Part shown: one piece after another, positions 1 to 5,427 of the stretch
How positions within the stretch are numbered: position 1 is the first letter of the stretch
How the letters are laid out: the number at the start of each line of letters is the position of its first letter
Source of the DNA: UMGS1840 sp964537245
GTDB taxonomy: Bacteria > Bacillota > Clostridia > UMGS1840
NCBI GenBank assembly: GCA_964537245.1
Contig: CAZHZL010000110.1
Span: 1 to 5,977, forward strand
Direction: 5' to 3'
DNA: 5,977 nucleotides
Made by a program: the position numbers and the translations under genes
Notes under the pieces: model-generated
Told to the model about the DNA's origin: nothing
The model's input: the letters and a program-made list of their open reading frames with translations, nothing else
Databases searched by the model: none

Positions 1-122
1 TTGTAGCGTTCGGTTTAAGCAGGTTGGGCTACTACACACGTCCGTATCACCAAACAGATTGAATAGGCAATGGGTAAAGATGGTACCATTTCGGCAAATT
101 CAAAAAGCAGGAGATTTTGAAA
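1..122 (+). other. 5' leader of the IS110-family element (possible bridge-RNA region, incomplete)
   Basis: This is the non-coding stretch upstream of the transposase and is cut by the window start. It holds a candidate stem-loop in which GTAGC (3-7) pairs with GCTAC (28-32) around a 20-base loop, a perfect 10-bp palindrome ATGGTACCAT (80-89), and the transposase ribosome site. In IS110-group elements the non-coding end 5' of the transposase encodes the bridge RNA, which has guide-carrying internal loops. The stem with a large loop at 3-32 is compatible with part of such an RNA but is short and unproven. I see no convincing sigma-A promoter here and could not locate the left end of the element. 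Confidence 0.35.
109..113 (+). promoter_or_regulatory. ribosome binding site that sets the transposase start at 123
   Basis: AGGAG lies 9 bases before the ATG at 123 but only 3 bases before the in-frame TTG at 117. The spacing favours the ATG, so the longer reading from 117 adds two residues that are probably not translated. Confidence 0.75.
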
Positions 123-1325
123 ATGAACGCAGTAGGAATTGACGTTTCCAAAGGTAAAAGTACAATCGCTGTTATGCGTCCTTTCGGTGAGGTAGTAGCA
201 TCACCTTACGATGTGGGTCACACCGAGAGTGAACTCAAAGAACTGGCAAGGTTTTTGAAAAGCCTTCCCGGTGAAACCCGTGTGCTTATGGAATATACGG
301 GGCGCTATTACGAACCAATAGCGCAGTATCTCCATGAAGCAGGTATATTTGTTTCCGTAGTCAATGCTATTCTTGCTCACGACTACAGCGGAAACTCACT
401 ACGCAAGGTCAAGACGGACAAGATCGATGCAGTGAAGCTCGCCAATATGGCAATCGATCGCTGGCTTCAGCTTGTGGAATACGTTCCTGAAGATGAAATC
501 CGTCAGACCTTGAAGATCTGCAACCGACAGTACAATCAGTACAACAAGCTAAAGACCATGCTTAAAAACAACTTGATTGCACTGCTTGACCAAACTTTTC
601 CTGATGTTAACAAGTTATTTAGCTCGCTTGCAAGAAAGAGCGACGGTCACGAGAAATGGGTGGATTTTGCTTTGAAATTTTGGCACTCAGAATGTGTTTG
701 CGGCACATCCGAGAAGCAATTCAAGGACAAATATAAGCGTTGGTGTAAACGTAACGGATATTATTACACCTCAGATAAAGCCGAAGATATTTATGCCGAG
801 GCTTGCGGCAACGTCGGACTGCTTCCGATGTGTGAATCGACCAAGATTCTCGTTACACAAGCAATTATTCAATTACAAGCCGTCGAAGAAACCATTGCAG
901 CCATTAAGCGCGAAATGCAAAACCTTGCCTCAACTTTGCCCGAATACGATACTGTTATGGCTCTGTACGGTGTTGGTGAAGTGCTTGGGCCTCAGCTCAT
1001 CGCCGAGATCGGTGACGTTAGCAGATTCAAAAGCAAGAAGTCGCTGATCGCTTTCGCAGGTATTGATTCACCCGCTGATCAATCGGGACAAGTGGATAAC
1101 AAGTCAAAAGCAATTACCAAGCGTGGCTCCGCATCACTGCGAAAAACACTCTTCCAAGTGATGACCGTAATTCTTCAAAACAGTCCCGAGGATGAACCCA
1201 TCTATACATATCTTGATAAGAAGCGTTCGGAAGGCAAACCATATAGAGTCTATATGATTGCTGCCTCAAACAAATTTTTACGTATCTATTACGCAAGAGT
1301 CAAAGAATGCCTTGTCAATACTTGA
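123..1325 (+). CDS. IS110-family transposase (DEDD recombinase)
   Basis: This is the recombinase of an IS110-family insertion sequence, 400 residues from the ATG at 123. Members of the family move by RNA-guided recombination through a circular intermediate and usually lack terminal inverted repeats. The N-terminal RuvC-like DEDD domain (about residues 1-160) opens with GIDVSK carrying D7. The second acidic residue is E57 in MEYTGRYYEP, and D99 and D102 lie in KTDKIDAVKLA. A helical linker follows, then the C-terminal Transposase_20-type domain (about 270-370) with LYGVGEVLGPQLIAEIGD, FAGIDSP, an SG pair at about 321 and KRGSASLRK, the region holding the family's catalytic serine. Length is within the range for the longer IS110 branch. 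The frame is complete and all DEDD residues are present, so the enzyme may be active. It is more GC-rich than the genes to the right, consistent with separate acquisition. Whether it belongs to the IS110 or IS1111 subgroup is not settled. Confidence 0.95.
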   Translation: MNAVGIDVSKGKSTIAVMRPFGEVVASPYDVGHTESELKELARFLKSLPGETRVLMEYTGRYYEPIAQYLHEAGIFVSVVNAILAHDYSGNSLRKVKTDKIDAVKLANMAIDRWLQLVEYVPEDEIRQTLKICNRQYNQYNKLKTMLKNNLIALLDQTFPDVNKLFSSLARKSDGHEKWVDFALKFWHSECVCGTSEKQFKDKYKRWCKRNGYYYTSDKAEDIYAEACGNVGLLPMCESTKILVTQAIIQLQAVEETIAAIKREMQNLASTLPEYDTVMALYGVGEVLGPQLIAEIGDVSRFKSKKSLIAFAGIDSPADQSGQVDNKSKAITKRGSASLRKTLFQVMTVILQNSPEDEPIYTYLDKKRSEGKPYRVYMIAASNKFLRIYYARVKECLVNT

Positions 1326-1341
1326 AGTCACGAAGTGAGTT

Positions 1342-1379
1342 TACAAAAAATTCGGAATCACCATTCTGAATTTTTTGTA
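1342..1379. terminator. bidirectional intrinsic-terminator-like hairpin
   Basis: TACAAAAAATTCGGAAT (1342-1358) pairs with ATTCTGAATTTTTTGTA (1363-1379) around the loop CACC: 17 pairs with one G-T wobble. There is an A-run in the left arm and a T-run in the right arm, so it can act on either strand. It starts 17 bases after the transposase stop and could end transcription of the transposase and, from the other side, of the convergent HprK-like gene. The stem is rather AT-rich for a strong terminator. Confidence 0.65.
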
Positions 1380-1413
1380 TGTTGACAACGTGACATCGGT
1401 ATAATTATCCTTC

Positions 1414-1439
1414 GGGCGAAGCACTCCTGTGCTTTGCCC
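1414..1439 (+). other. GC-rich hairpin in the region 3' of the transposase
   Basis: GGGCGAAGCAC (1414-1424) pairs with GTGCTTTGCCC (1429-1439) around the loop TCCT: 11 pairs including one G-T wobble. No T-run follows, so it is not a simple terminator. It lies between the two terminator-like hairpins and inside the GGTATAA/TTATACC arms, and is a candidate structural element of an IS-encoded RNA. Confidence 0.5.
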
Positions 1440-1450
1440 TTGTTTGCCTT

Positions 1451-1489
1451 GACCGGCGCAAAAATTTTCACATTGCGGTGGTCTTTTTT
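1451..1489 (+). terminator. rho-independent terminator, plus strand
   Basis: GACCGGCGCA (1451-1460) pairs with TGCGGTGGTC (1474-1483), with one wobble and one G-G mismatch, and is followed at once by six T's (1484-1489). This is the most conventional intrinsic terminator in the window for rightward transcription. It would end a transcript from the transposase or from a small RNA that includes the hairpin at 1414-1439. No T-run is present in the opposite orientation. Confidence 0.6.
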
Positions 1490-1586
1490 GTTATACCAAT
1501 TTTTAAAAACTCAAAATACTATATACTTTTTTGATTTTGGGCTTGACTTTTATTAGCAGGTCTTTACATTTATATATCATAAGATT

Positions 1587-2402
1587 TTAAACATTCGATT
1601 GCTGGATAACTTTGCGTACATAATCCATATCACAATAATTCAGCAAACTGCATTCTTTTTGCGCTATACGTAATAAGAGACGAAGATATTCAGCATTAAC
1701 ATTATATGGTGTAATGGGGGATTTCATTAGCTGCTCTATTTTTTGATTGGAGGAAAGTTCACCGATGCTGTTGTTTGAATCATTTCGGCTAATAAAAAAT
1801 ATATTGCCAATTGGAATTGGATCTTTAACAATCTTATCAGGCATAAATACATATCTCTCATTTGGTGGTAAAGATACTTGGGTACAGATTGGTGCTTTGC
1901 CCATATTTTTAAGTGTGTTTAAGCCGCCGTTGCGCAGATGTATTGGATTGGCGTTGGGATGAACTTTTAATGTTTCACGATCTATGAGAATGCAGTCGTC
2001 GCTCAAGTACCCAAATCCACAAGAAACAAGATACGAGGTCAGAGTTGTTTTTCCACCGGAAGTGTGGACTAAAAATAAGTATGCTTTTCCTTTCCATTCT
2101 ACTGCCGCGCCGTGCAAAGCAAGAACTGATGAATCATAATCTGTATTCTCAAAAACTATACGGCTGAAGGTGGAGAGAGGAGTATTTGTAAGATAACTTG
2201 TGTTTTCAAAAATAACACGAAACTGAGTGCCTTCACTAAGGAGGGAAACTGATTTACAGTTGACTTCATCTTGAGTTTCTAACGTTATATGATCACCGTA
2301 TTGTAATTTTAACGCACGTACTGTGTCAATGTCATCAGTCATTATAGAAAAAGCATTCCGAAAGGGAGCGTGATATACTAAACGGTGTACTTGTGATGTC
2401 AT
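1587..2402 (-). CDS. HPr kinase C-terminal-like P-loop protein
   Basis: A 271-residue protein that I place with the HprK-related P-loop proteins (fold of the HPr kinase C-terminal domain), small relatives of which occur in modified-peptide (RiPP/PqqD-type) loci. What is seen: LHGAAVEWKGKAYLF (97-110) with the family's LHG/LHA strand, then the P-loop VHTSGGKTT (112-120), then GYLSDDCILID (131-141) with D135-D136 at the Walker-B/catalytic position, then NPIHLRNGG (152-160). The first P-loop glycine is replaced by V112 and the usual SGSGK or TGTGK pattern reads TSGGK; the lysine and threonines remain. The first 90 residues are a less conserved N-terminal segment. The start is supported by GGAGG (minus strand, 2408-2412) five bases upstream. 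The gene is divergent from the 2710-5427 operon. The substrate is unknown; phosphorylation of a peptide or protein is a family-based guess. Function call moderate, fold call fairly sure. Confidence 0.7.
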   Translation of the reverse strand: MTSQVHRLVYHAPFRNAFSIMTDDIDTVRALKLQYGDHITLETQDEVNCKSVSLLSEGTQFRVIFENTSYLTNTPLSTFSRIVFENTDYDSSVLALHGAAVEWKGKAYLFLVHTSGGKTTLTSYLVSCGFGYLSDDCILIDRETLKVHPNANPIHLRNGGLNTLKNMGKAPICTQVSLPPNERYVFMPDKIVKDPIPIGNIFFISRNDSNNSIGELSSNQKIEQLMKSPITPYNVNAEYLRLLLRIAQKECSLLNYCDMDYVRKVIQQSNV

Positions 2403-2432
2403 TATTTCCTCCGTTTAATTTAGTTTAATATC

Positions 2433-2461
2433 ATTATATCACGTGTTATATAAAATATCAA
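2433..2461 (-). promoter_or_regulatory. sigma-A promoter of the HprK-like gene
   Basis: On the minus strand TTGATA (2461-2456) is separated by exactly 17 bases from a perfect TATAAT (2438-2433). Transcription would start near 2426 and give a leader of about 24 bases with GGAGG at 2408-2412. The -35 box overlaps the inverted repeat CAATATT/AATATTG at 2459-2478. Confidence 0.8.
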
Positions 2462-2478
2462 TATTTTGGCGAATATTG
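2459..2478. promoter_or_regulatory. inverted repeat overlapping the -35 box of the HprK-like promoter
   Basis: CAATATT (2459-2465) and AATATTG (2472-2478) form a perfect 7-bp inverted repeat with a 6-base spacer, overlapping the -35 hexamer at 2456-2461. The position is typical of a repressor operator. The half-site CAATAT recurs in the larger palindrome at 2596-2632, so one regulator might see both, but in such AT-rich DNA this may be chance. Confidence 0.35.
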
Positions 2479-2595
2479 TTTGTGAGTTTTTGTGTTATTT
2501 TGAAGTTGCAAATTTATTTTTATCAAAGCATATTAGGCTATGCCATGTTCTTATAAGATTTTTCTCGGTAGATATGAATATTTTAAATAATATTT

Positions 2596-2632
2596 TCAAT
2601 ATATACCAAAAAAACTTTTTGGTATATATTGA
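2596..2632. promoter_or_regulatory. perfect 17-bp-arm palindrome, likely operator of the rightward operon
   Basis: TCAATATATACCAAAAA (2596-2612) and TTTTTGGTATATATTGA (2616-2632) are perfect reverse complements around the loop AAC. The last four bases of the right arm (2629-2632) are the first four of the -35 box TTGACA, so a protein bound here would compete with RNA polymerase. No T-run follows the stem and no gene precedes it on the plus strand, so a terminator role is unlikely. The bound regulator is unknown; none is encoded in the window. Confidence 0.6.
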
Positions 2633-2657
2633 CATTTGTTCGTGTATATGATAGAAT
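2629..2657 (+). promoter_or_regulatory. sigma-A promoter of the paralog-pair operon
   Basis: A perfect TTGACA (2629-2634), a 17-base spacer and TAGAAT (2652-2657) make a strong predicted promoter. Transcription should start near 2664, leaving a leader of about 45 bases before the ATG at 2710. The -35 box is partly inside the palindrome at 2596-2632. Confidence 0.8.
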
Positions 2658-2698
2658 TGTTTTGAAAATTAGCAAAATATTTTGTGATTTTGTATTAC

Positions 2699-2702
2699 GG
2701 AG
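2699..2702 (+). promoter_or_regulatory. ribosome binding site that sets the start at 2710
   Basis: GGAG lies 7 bases before the ATG at 2710. The same frame is open back to 2629, but that upstream part overlaps the promoter hexamers and could not be on the main transcript, so 2710 is the start. Confidence 0.7.
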
Positions 2703-2709
2703 TGCAAAA

Positions 2710-3666
2710 ATGTTTAATATAGATAAAAATTCAACTAAGGTTCCGATAACTGCATATCAAGACCCTGCATTTTTTCTTTCTATTTTGAAAAACGAAAACG
2801 GGTATGAACGACTACTATATAGCTCATATATAAATTTTATTTGGAAGCCAAACAAAGAGTATAAATTACATATAGATATTGATTTGGGAGAACTATATAG
2901 ATATTTCAATATTGAAACTATAAGTATACTTCGTGGATGGGATATTTTAAGTCAGAATAATCCTTATAAGTTTTTTGTGAATTTAATGGCATACAAGATC
3001 AGATCCGGATATTTTATTATAGGTAGATTTGATGAATATTATATTTCAAGTAAGAAAAGGTATAACACCGAACACTATAATGGCCAATTTTACTTGACAG
3101 ATGTAGATATCGAAAACAAAATATTTACTGCAGTTGGTACTGATATTGATAAAACATATGGAGAATATGAGATAACTTTTGATGAATTAACTAAGTCTAT
3201 TGAAGATACTACGGAAAGTGTGTTTAAAGACGATGAATATACTAATGTTATAAGTTTCATAAAAAGCAAAAAACTAAATTATGTGTTTTCATTAGACAAG
3301 GTGCACGATGCAATGCGGTTGCTTTTGAATATAGATAACGATACAAATTCGTTGCATGGATTTGCTGCTGTTGAATATTTTCTTAATAATTTCGAAGCTG
3401 AATATAAAAGAGAATATGGTGTATTAATATGTGAACATGCAAAATTGATGTATGAAAGACTCAAGTATATGGAAGAGGAGAATGCTTTGCCAAACATTTC
3501 AGAATGTGTTGATAAATATAAAATGATATCTAATAAAGCTGATGAGATTATCTTACATACAGATTGTGATTTAGCAGATATAAGGGAAAGCCTGCGTGAG
3601 ATCATAACTAATGAAAGAATAATTTTGTCAGAAGTATACAGTAAACTTGAGGAGGTGACGAAATGA
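2710..3666 (+). CDS. BtrH N-terminal-like protein, first of a paralog pair
   Basis: A 318-residue cytoplasmic-looking protein with no signal peptide or membrane segment. It resembles, by memory of the pattern rather than by search, BtrH N-terminal-like (papain-like fold) proteins found in natural-product loci; BtrH itself is an acyltransferase of butirosin synthesis. The recognisable core is GYFIIGRFDEYYI (100-112), then EHYNG (121-125) and a strand region ending EYEITFDEL (152-160). The C-terminal third is helical, with CEHAKLMYERLKYMEEE (241-257). It aligns along its length with the next gene: DEYYI against DEFYI, EHYNGQ against EHFMHN, EHAKLMYERLKYM against EHAQIMLNRVKYL. This copy lacks the proline after DEYYI and the second histidine that the neighbour keeps, so it may be non-catalytic. 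It is the first operon gene; its stop overlaps the next start. Codon use is strongly AT-rich. That it is a real gene is nearly certain; the family call is tentative. Confidence 0.75.
   Translation: MFNIDKNSTKVPITAYQDPAFFLSILKNENGYERLLYSSYINFIWKPNKEYKLHIDIDLGELYRYFNIETISILRGWDILSQNNPYKFFVNLMAYKIRSGYFIIGRFDEYYISSKKRYNTEHYNGQFYLTDVDIENKIFTAVGTDIDKTYGEYEITFDELTKSIEDTTESVFKDDEYTNVISFIKSKKLNYVFSLDKVHDAMRLLLNIDNDTNSLHGFAAVEYFLNNFEAEYKREYGVLICEHAKLMYERLKYMEEENALPNISECVDKYKMISNKADEIILHTDCDLADIRESLREIITNERIILSEVYSKLEEVTK
3650..3658 (+). promoter_or_regulatory. consensus ribosome binding site inside the upstream gene's end
   Basis: AGGAGGTGA is close to the full anti-16S consensus and sits 4 bases before the ATG at 3663, within the last codons of the upstream gene. 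With the ATGA stop/start overlap it indicates translational coupling of the two paralogs. Confidence 0.8.
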
Positions 3667-4658
3667 ATTTTAAAATACCGCTTGCCGATCCTCCGATAAA
3701 ATCACTTCATCATCATGCATTTAACTTGAGCGTCTTATTAAGTGATGAAAAAGAACTACCTGCTTTTTATAATAATTTTATAATGCTTCACTACACTGAA
3801 GGGTTTCATAATGGTGTTGAGATAATTCCTTCGGGTTACGACAACTTTTGTTCTATAGAGCGTAAAGGGTTTCTTTTTCGAAACTCTATTGATTTCTTTA
3901 ATACGGATAATACGCTTGATTATATCGTTAATATGAATATAGAAATGCTGAAAAAAGGGTATTGTGTAGAGGGAGAATTCGATGAATTCTATATACCCGG
4001 AAAAAGTGTATACCAAAATGAACATTTTATGCACAACTATCTGTTGATTGGTGTATGTGAAGAAGGTCAGTACTTTTATTCTGTTGGATACAATATTCTT
4101 AATGGTGGTTACTCAAAATACAGCGAATTTACAATTAGTTTTGAAGATTATAAAAACGCATTGTTACTTAGAAACGCGTCATTCCCGGATTATAGCGATT
4201 TGTGGAGATATTTGTTTTATATAAAGGTTGATACGAATACAGTTGCATATGAGGTAAATACCGAAAAAATTCGGGAACAATTGTATAACTATTTGGGTGT
4301 TAAAGGGTATGAAATCAACCATTGCGAAGGAATAAATACAATTTCTTATGTAGCAGATCACTTAGACCATAGAATGGATTTAAGAAATTTGAGATTTATA
4401 ATGGAGCATGCTCAAATAATGTTAAACAGAGTAAAATATTTAGATGAGAATGGTTTTATAGAGCACGATGAAGAATTAATTCGTCAGCTTGAGGGTGTTT
4501 CCGAAAGTGCCGAAAAACAATTTATGCTAGCGGTAAAATATTCTTTGACACGTAAAGATTCTATAATACTACAAATACAGGATATGCTTTATAAACTTGC
4601 AAAAGAAGAAATGACGGCTTTTAGTAGTTTAGCAGAAAAAATATGTGATCCAACGTAG
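3663..4658 (+). CDS. BtrH N-terminal-like protein, second of a paralog pair
   Basis: A 331-residue protein homologous to its upstream neighbour and likewise without signal peptide or membrane segments. The N terminus reads SLHHHAFNLSVLLSDEKELPAF in pattern (14-35), aligning with YQDPAFFLSIL of the neighbour; BtrH-type proteins are usually expected to have an HC motif near here and no cysteine is seen at that spot. The core is KKGYCVEGEFDEFYIP (97-112), then EHFMHN (120-125) with H121 and H124, then a glycine/tyrosine-rich strand region and FTISFEDY (156-163). The C-terminal helical part carries EHAQIMLNRVKYLDENG (248-264). It keeps the DE(F/Y)YIP and the two-histidine signature better than its partner, so it is the likelier active member. 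The pair may form a heterodimer (inference from coupling and paralogy). Role in acyl or peptide transfer is a family-based guess. Confidence 0.75.
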   Translation: MNFKIPLADPPIKSLHHHAFNLSVLLSDEKELPAFYNNFIMLHYTEGFHNGVEIIPSGYDNFCSIERKGFLFRNSIDFFNTDNTLDYIVNMNIEMLKKGYCVEGEFDEFYIPGKSVYQNEHFMHNYLLIGVCEEGQYFYSVGYNILNGGYSKYSEFTISFEDYKNALLLRNASFPDYSDLWRYLFYIKVDTNTVAYEVNTEKIREQLYNYLGVKGYEINHCEGINTISYVADHLDHRMDLRNLRFIMEHAQIMLNRVKYLDENGFIEHDEELIRQLEGVSESAEKQFMLAVKYSLTRKDSIILQIQDMLYKLAKEEMTAFSSLAEKICDPT

Positions 4659-4680
4659 AAATTGTTGTTACTCAAACTCT

Positions 4681-4688
4681 GGAGGTGA
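4681..4688 (+). promoter_or_regulatory. ribosome binding site of the broken HAD gene
   Basis: GGAGGTGA lies 5 bases before the ATG at 4694. A strong site in front of only 32 codons shows that 4694 was the original start of the HAD gene whose remainder is read in another frame. Confidence 0.75.
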
Positions 4689-4693
4689 AAATA

Positions 4694-5427
4694 ATGATTA
4701 AAGATACGTACATAACTAACGAAAAACATCCAGAAAAAAACATAGTTTACAAGCATGCTATTTTTGATTTTGATACTAGATTTCTGCATTAGGAAAAGAA
4801 CGGCATAATGTAATGATGTCATATTTTATAGAAATATTGTTAAATATTCCCAAAGGTATTGGATTTGAAGATAAATCAGCATTGGTCTCTGAGGTGATGG
4901 AATTAATAAATTCTCAACCGGAAAGGAATGTTATTAACTATTGTTCGTGGCTAAATGAAAAGGTAATCAGTTATGGTGGATTAGCGAAAAATCCGAGAGT
5001 ATATAAACAAGAGTATCTTAGACGCTTGAAAATTTGTCTTCAGGATAAGTATAAAAACCTTTCAAAAAATAGATCGGCAATTGACAAAATGCTATTGCCC
5101 GGAATTAAGGATTATTTGCATACATTGAAAAATATAGGTGTAAAACTTTACTGTGTAAGTGATTGTAAAACTATAGAATTAAAATATGTTGTAGAACTAT
5201 TGGGACTTTCTGAATTCTTTGGAGAGAATTCATTTGGTGTTGAATATGAACACGATTTTATAAACACTAAGGGCTTTGTAATTGATAAAATAATCCGAGA
5301 TAACTCAATAAAACCTAATAGTTATATAATGTTTAGCAATAATAGCGATGATATTGATTTGTGTAAAGAACACGGTGGATATGTTTTTTCTGTGATAAAT
5401 GACAAAGAAACATATGCATTAATATAA
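4694..5427 (+). pseudogene. HAD-superfamily phosphatase, frameshifted in catalytic motif I
   Basis: Two frames make up one HAD hydrolase gene. The first (4694-4792, 32 residues) ends KHAIFDFDTRFLH then TAG; HAIFDFD is the start of motif I, DxDGT. The second frame is open from 4780 (ISALGKERHNV, then ATG at 4813) to the TAA at 5425. Between the second motif-I aspartate codon (ending 4774) and ISAL (from 4780) there are five bases, ACTAG, where six encoding Gly-Thr are expected: a net loss of one base at the catalytic site. The second part has a helical cap, LPGIKDYLHTLKNIG, motif II YCVSDC (serine about 116 counting from 4813), a candidate motif III lysine (about 153) and motif IV FSNNSDDID in place of the usual GDxxxD. 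The end looks short for the family. A product restarted at 4813 would lack the nucleophile. It follows the paralog pair by 35 bases in the same operon. A sequencing error remains possible, but the altered motif IV and missing tail favour decay. Confidence 0.75.

Larger units (their letters stand above)
1326..1586. other. structured intergenic region, probably including the IS110 right end
   Basis: No gene is seen between the convergent transposase and HprK-like gene. The left two thirds hold three hairpins (1342-1379, 1414-1439, 1451-1483). The inverted repeat GGTATAA (1398-1404) / TTATACC (1491-1497) encloses the last two. The remainder (about 1500-1586) is AT-rich and featureless. IS110 elements have no terminal inverted repeats, so the right boundary cannot be placed by eye. 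In the IS1111 subgroup the bridge RNA lies 3' of the transposase, so the 1398-1497 block is a candidate for such an RNA, though ordinary terminators also explain most of it. Confidence 0.5.
2403..2709. other. divergent intergenic control region
   Basis: These 307 bases separate the leftward HprK-like gene from the rightward operon. They hold, in order: the HprK-like ribosome site and promoter, the inverted repeat at 2459-2478, an AT-rich stretch (about 2480-2595) without recognisable signal or convincing small gene, the long palindrome at 2596-2632, and the rightward promoter and leader. Confidence 0.7.

Noticed and set aside
694..1047. 117-codon open frame inside the transposase, plus strand
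   Set aside because: It lies wholly within the transposase in another frame, has no ribosome site, and its translation has no recognisable motif.
1114..1296. 60-codon open frame on the minus strand inside the transposase
   Set aside because: It is antisense to the conserved C-terminal domain and has no start signal.
1555..1561. AGCAGGT repeated at 19-25 and 1555-1561, considered as a bridge-RNA guide matching the element end
   Set aside because: A 7-base match is expected by chance over this much sequence, and the IS boundary is unknown.
1747..1962. 71-codon open frame antisense to the HprK-like gene
   Set aside because: It overlaps conserved coding sequence on the other strand and has no ribosome site.
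2598..2630. Long palindrome considered as an intrinsic terminator
   Set aside because: No T-run follows it, no plus-strand gene precedes it, and it overlaps the -35 box of a promoter.
2466..2651. 61-codon frame in the divergent intergenic region, considered as a small peptide gene
   Set aside because: It starts with a weak TTG without a ribosome site, runs through the palindrome and the promoter hexamers, and has no precursor-peptide features.
2629..2709. 27-residue N-terminal extension of the first paralog
   Set aside because: It overlaps the promoter -35 and -10 boxes and lies mostly upstream of the predicted transcript start; the ATG at 2710 has a good ribosome site.
3279..3605. 108-codon minus-strand frame inside the first paralog, and similar ones at 3756-4034, 4179-4361 and 4589-4822
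   Set aside because: They are antisense shadows of AT-rich genes, without start signals or recognisable content.
4759..4813. Programmed frameshifting as an explanation of the split HAD gene
   Set aside because: No slippery heptamer is present at the junction, the joined product would still lack the Gly-Thr of DxDGT, and the gene shows other decay.
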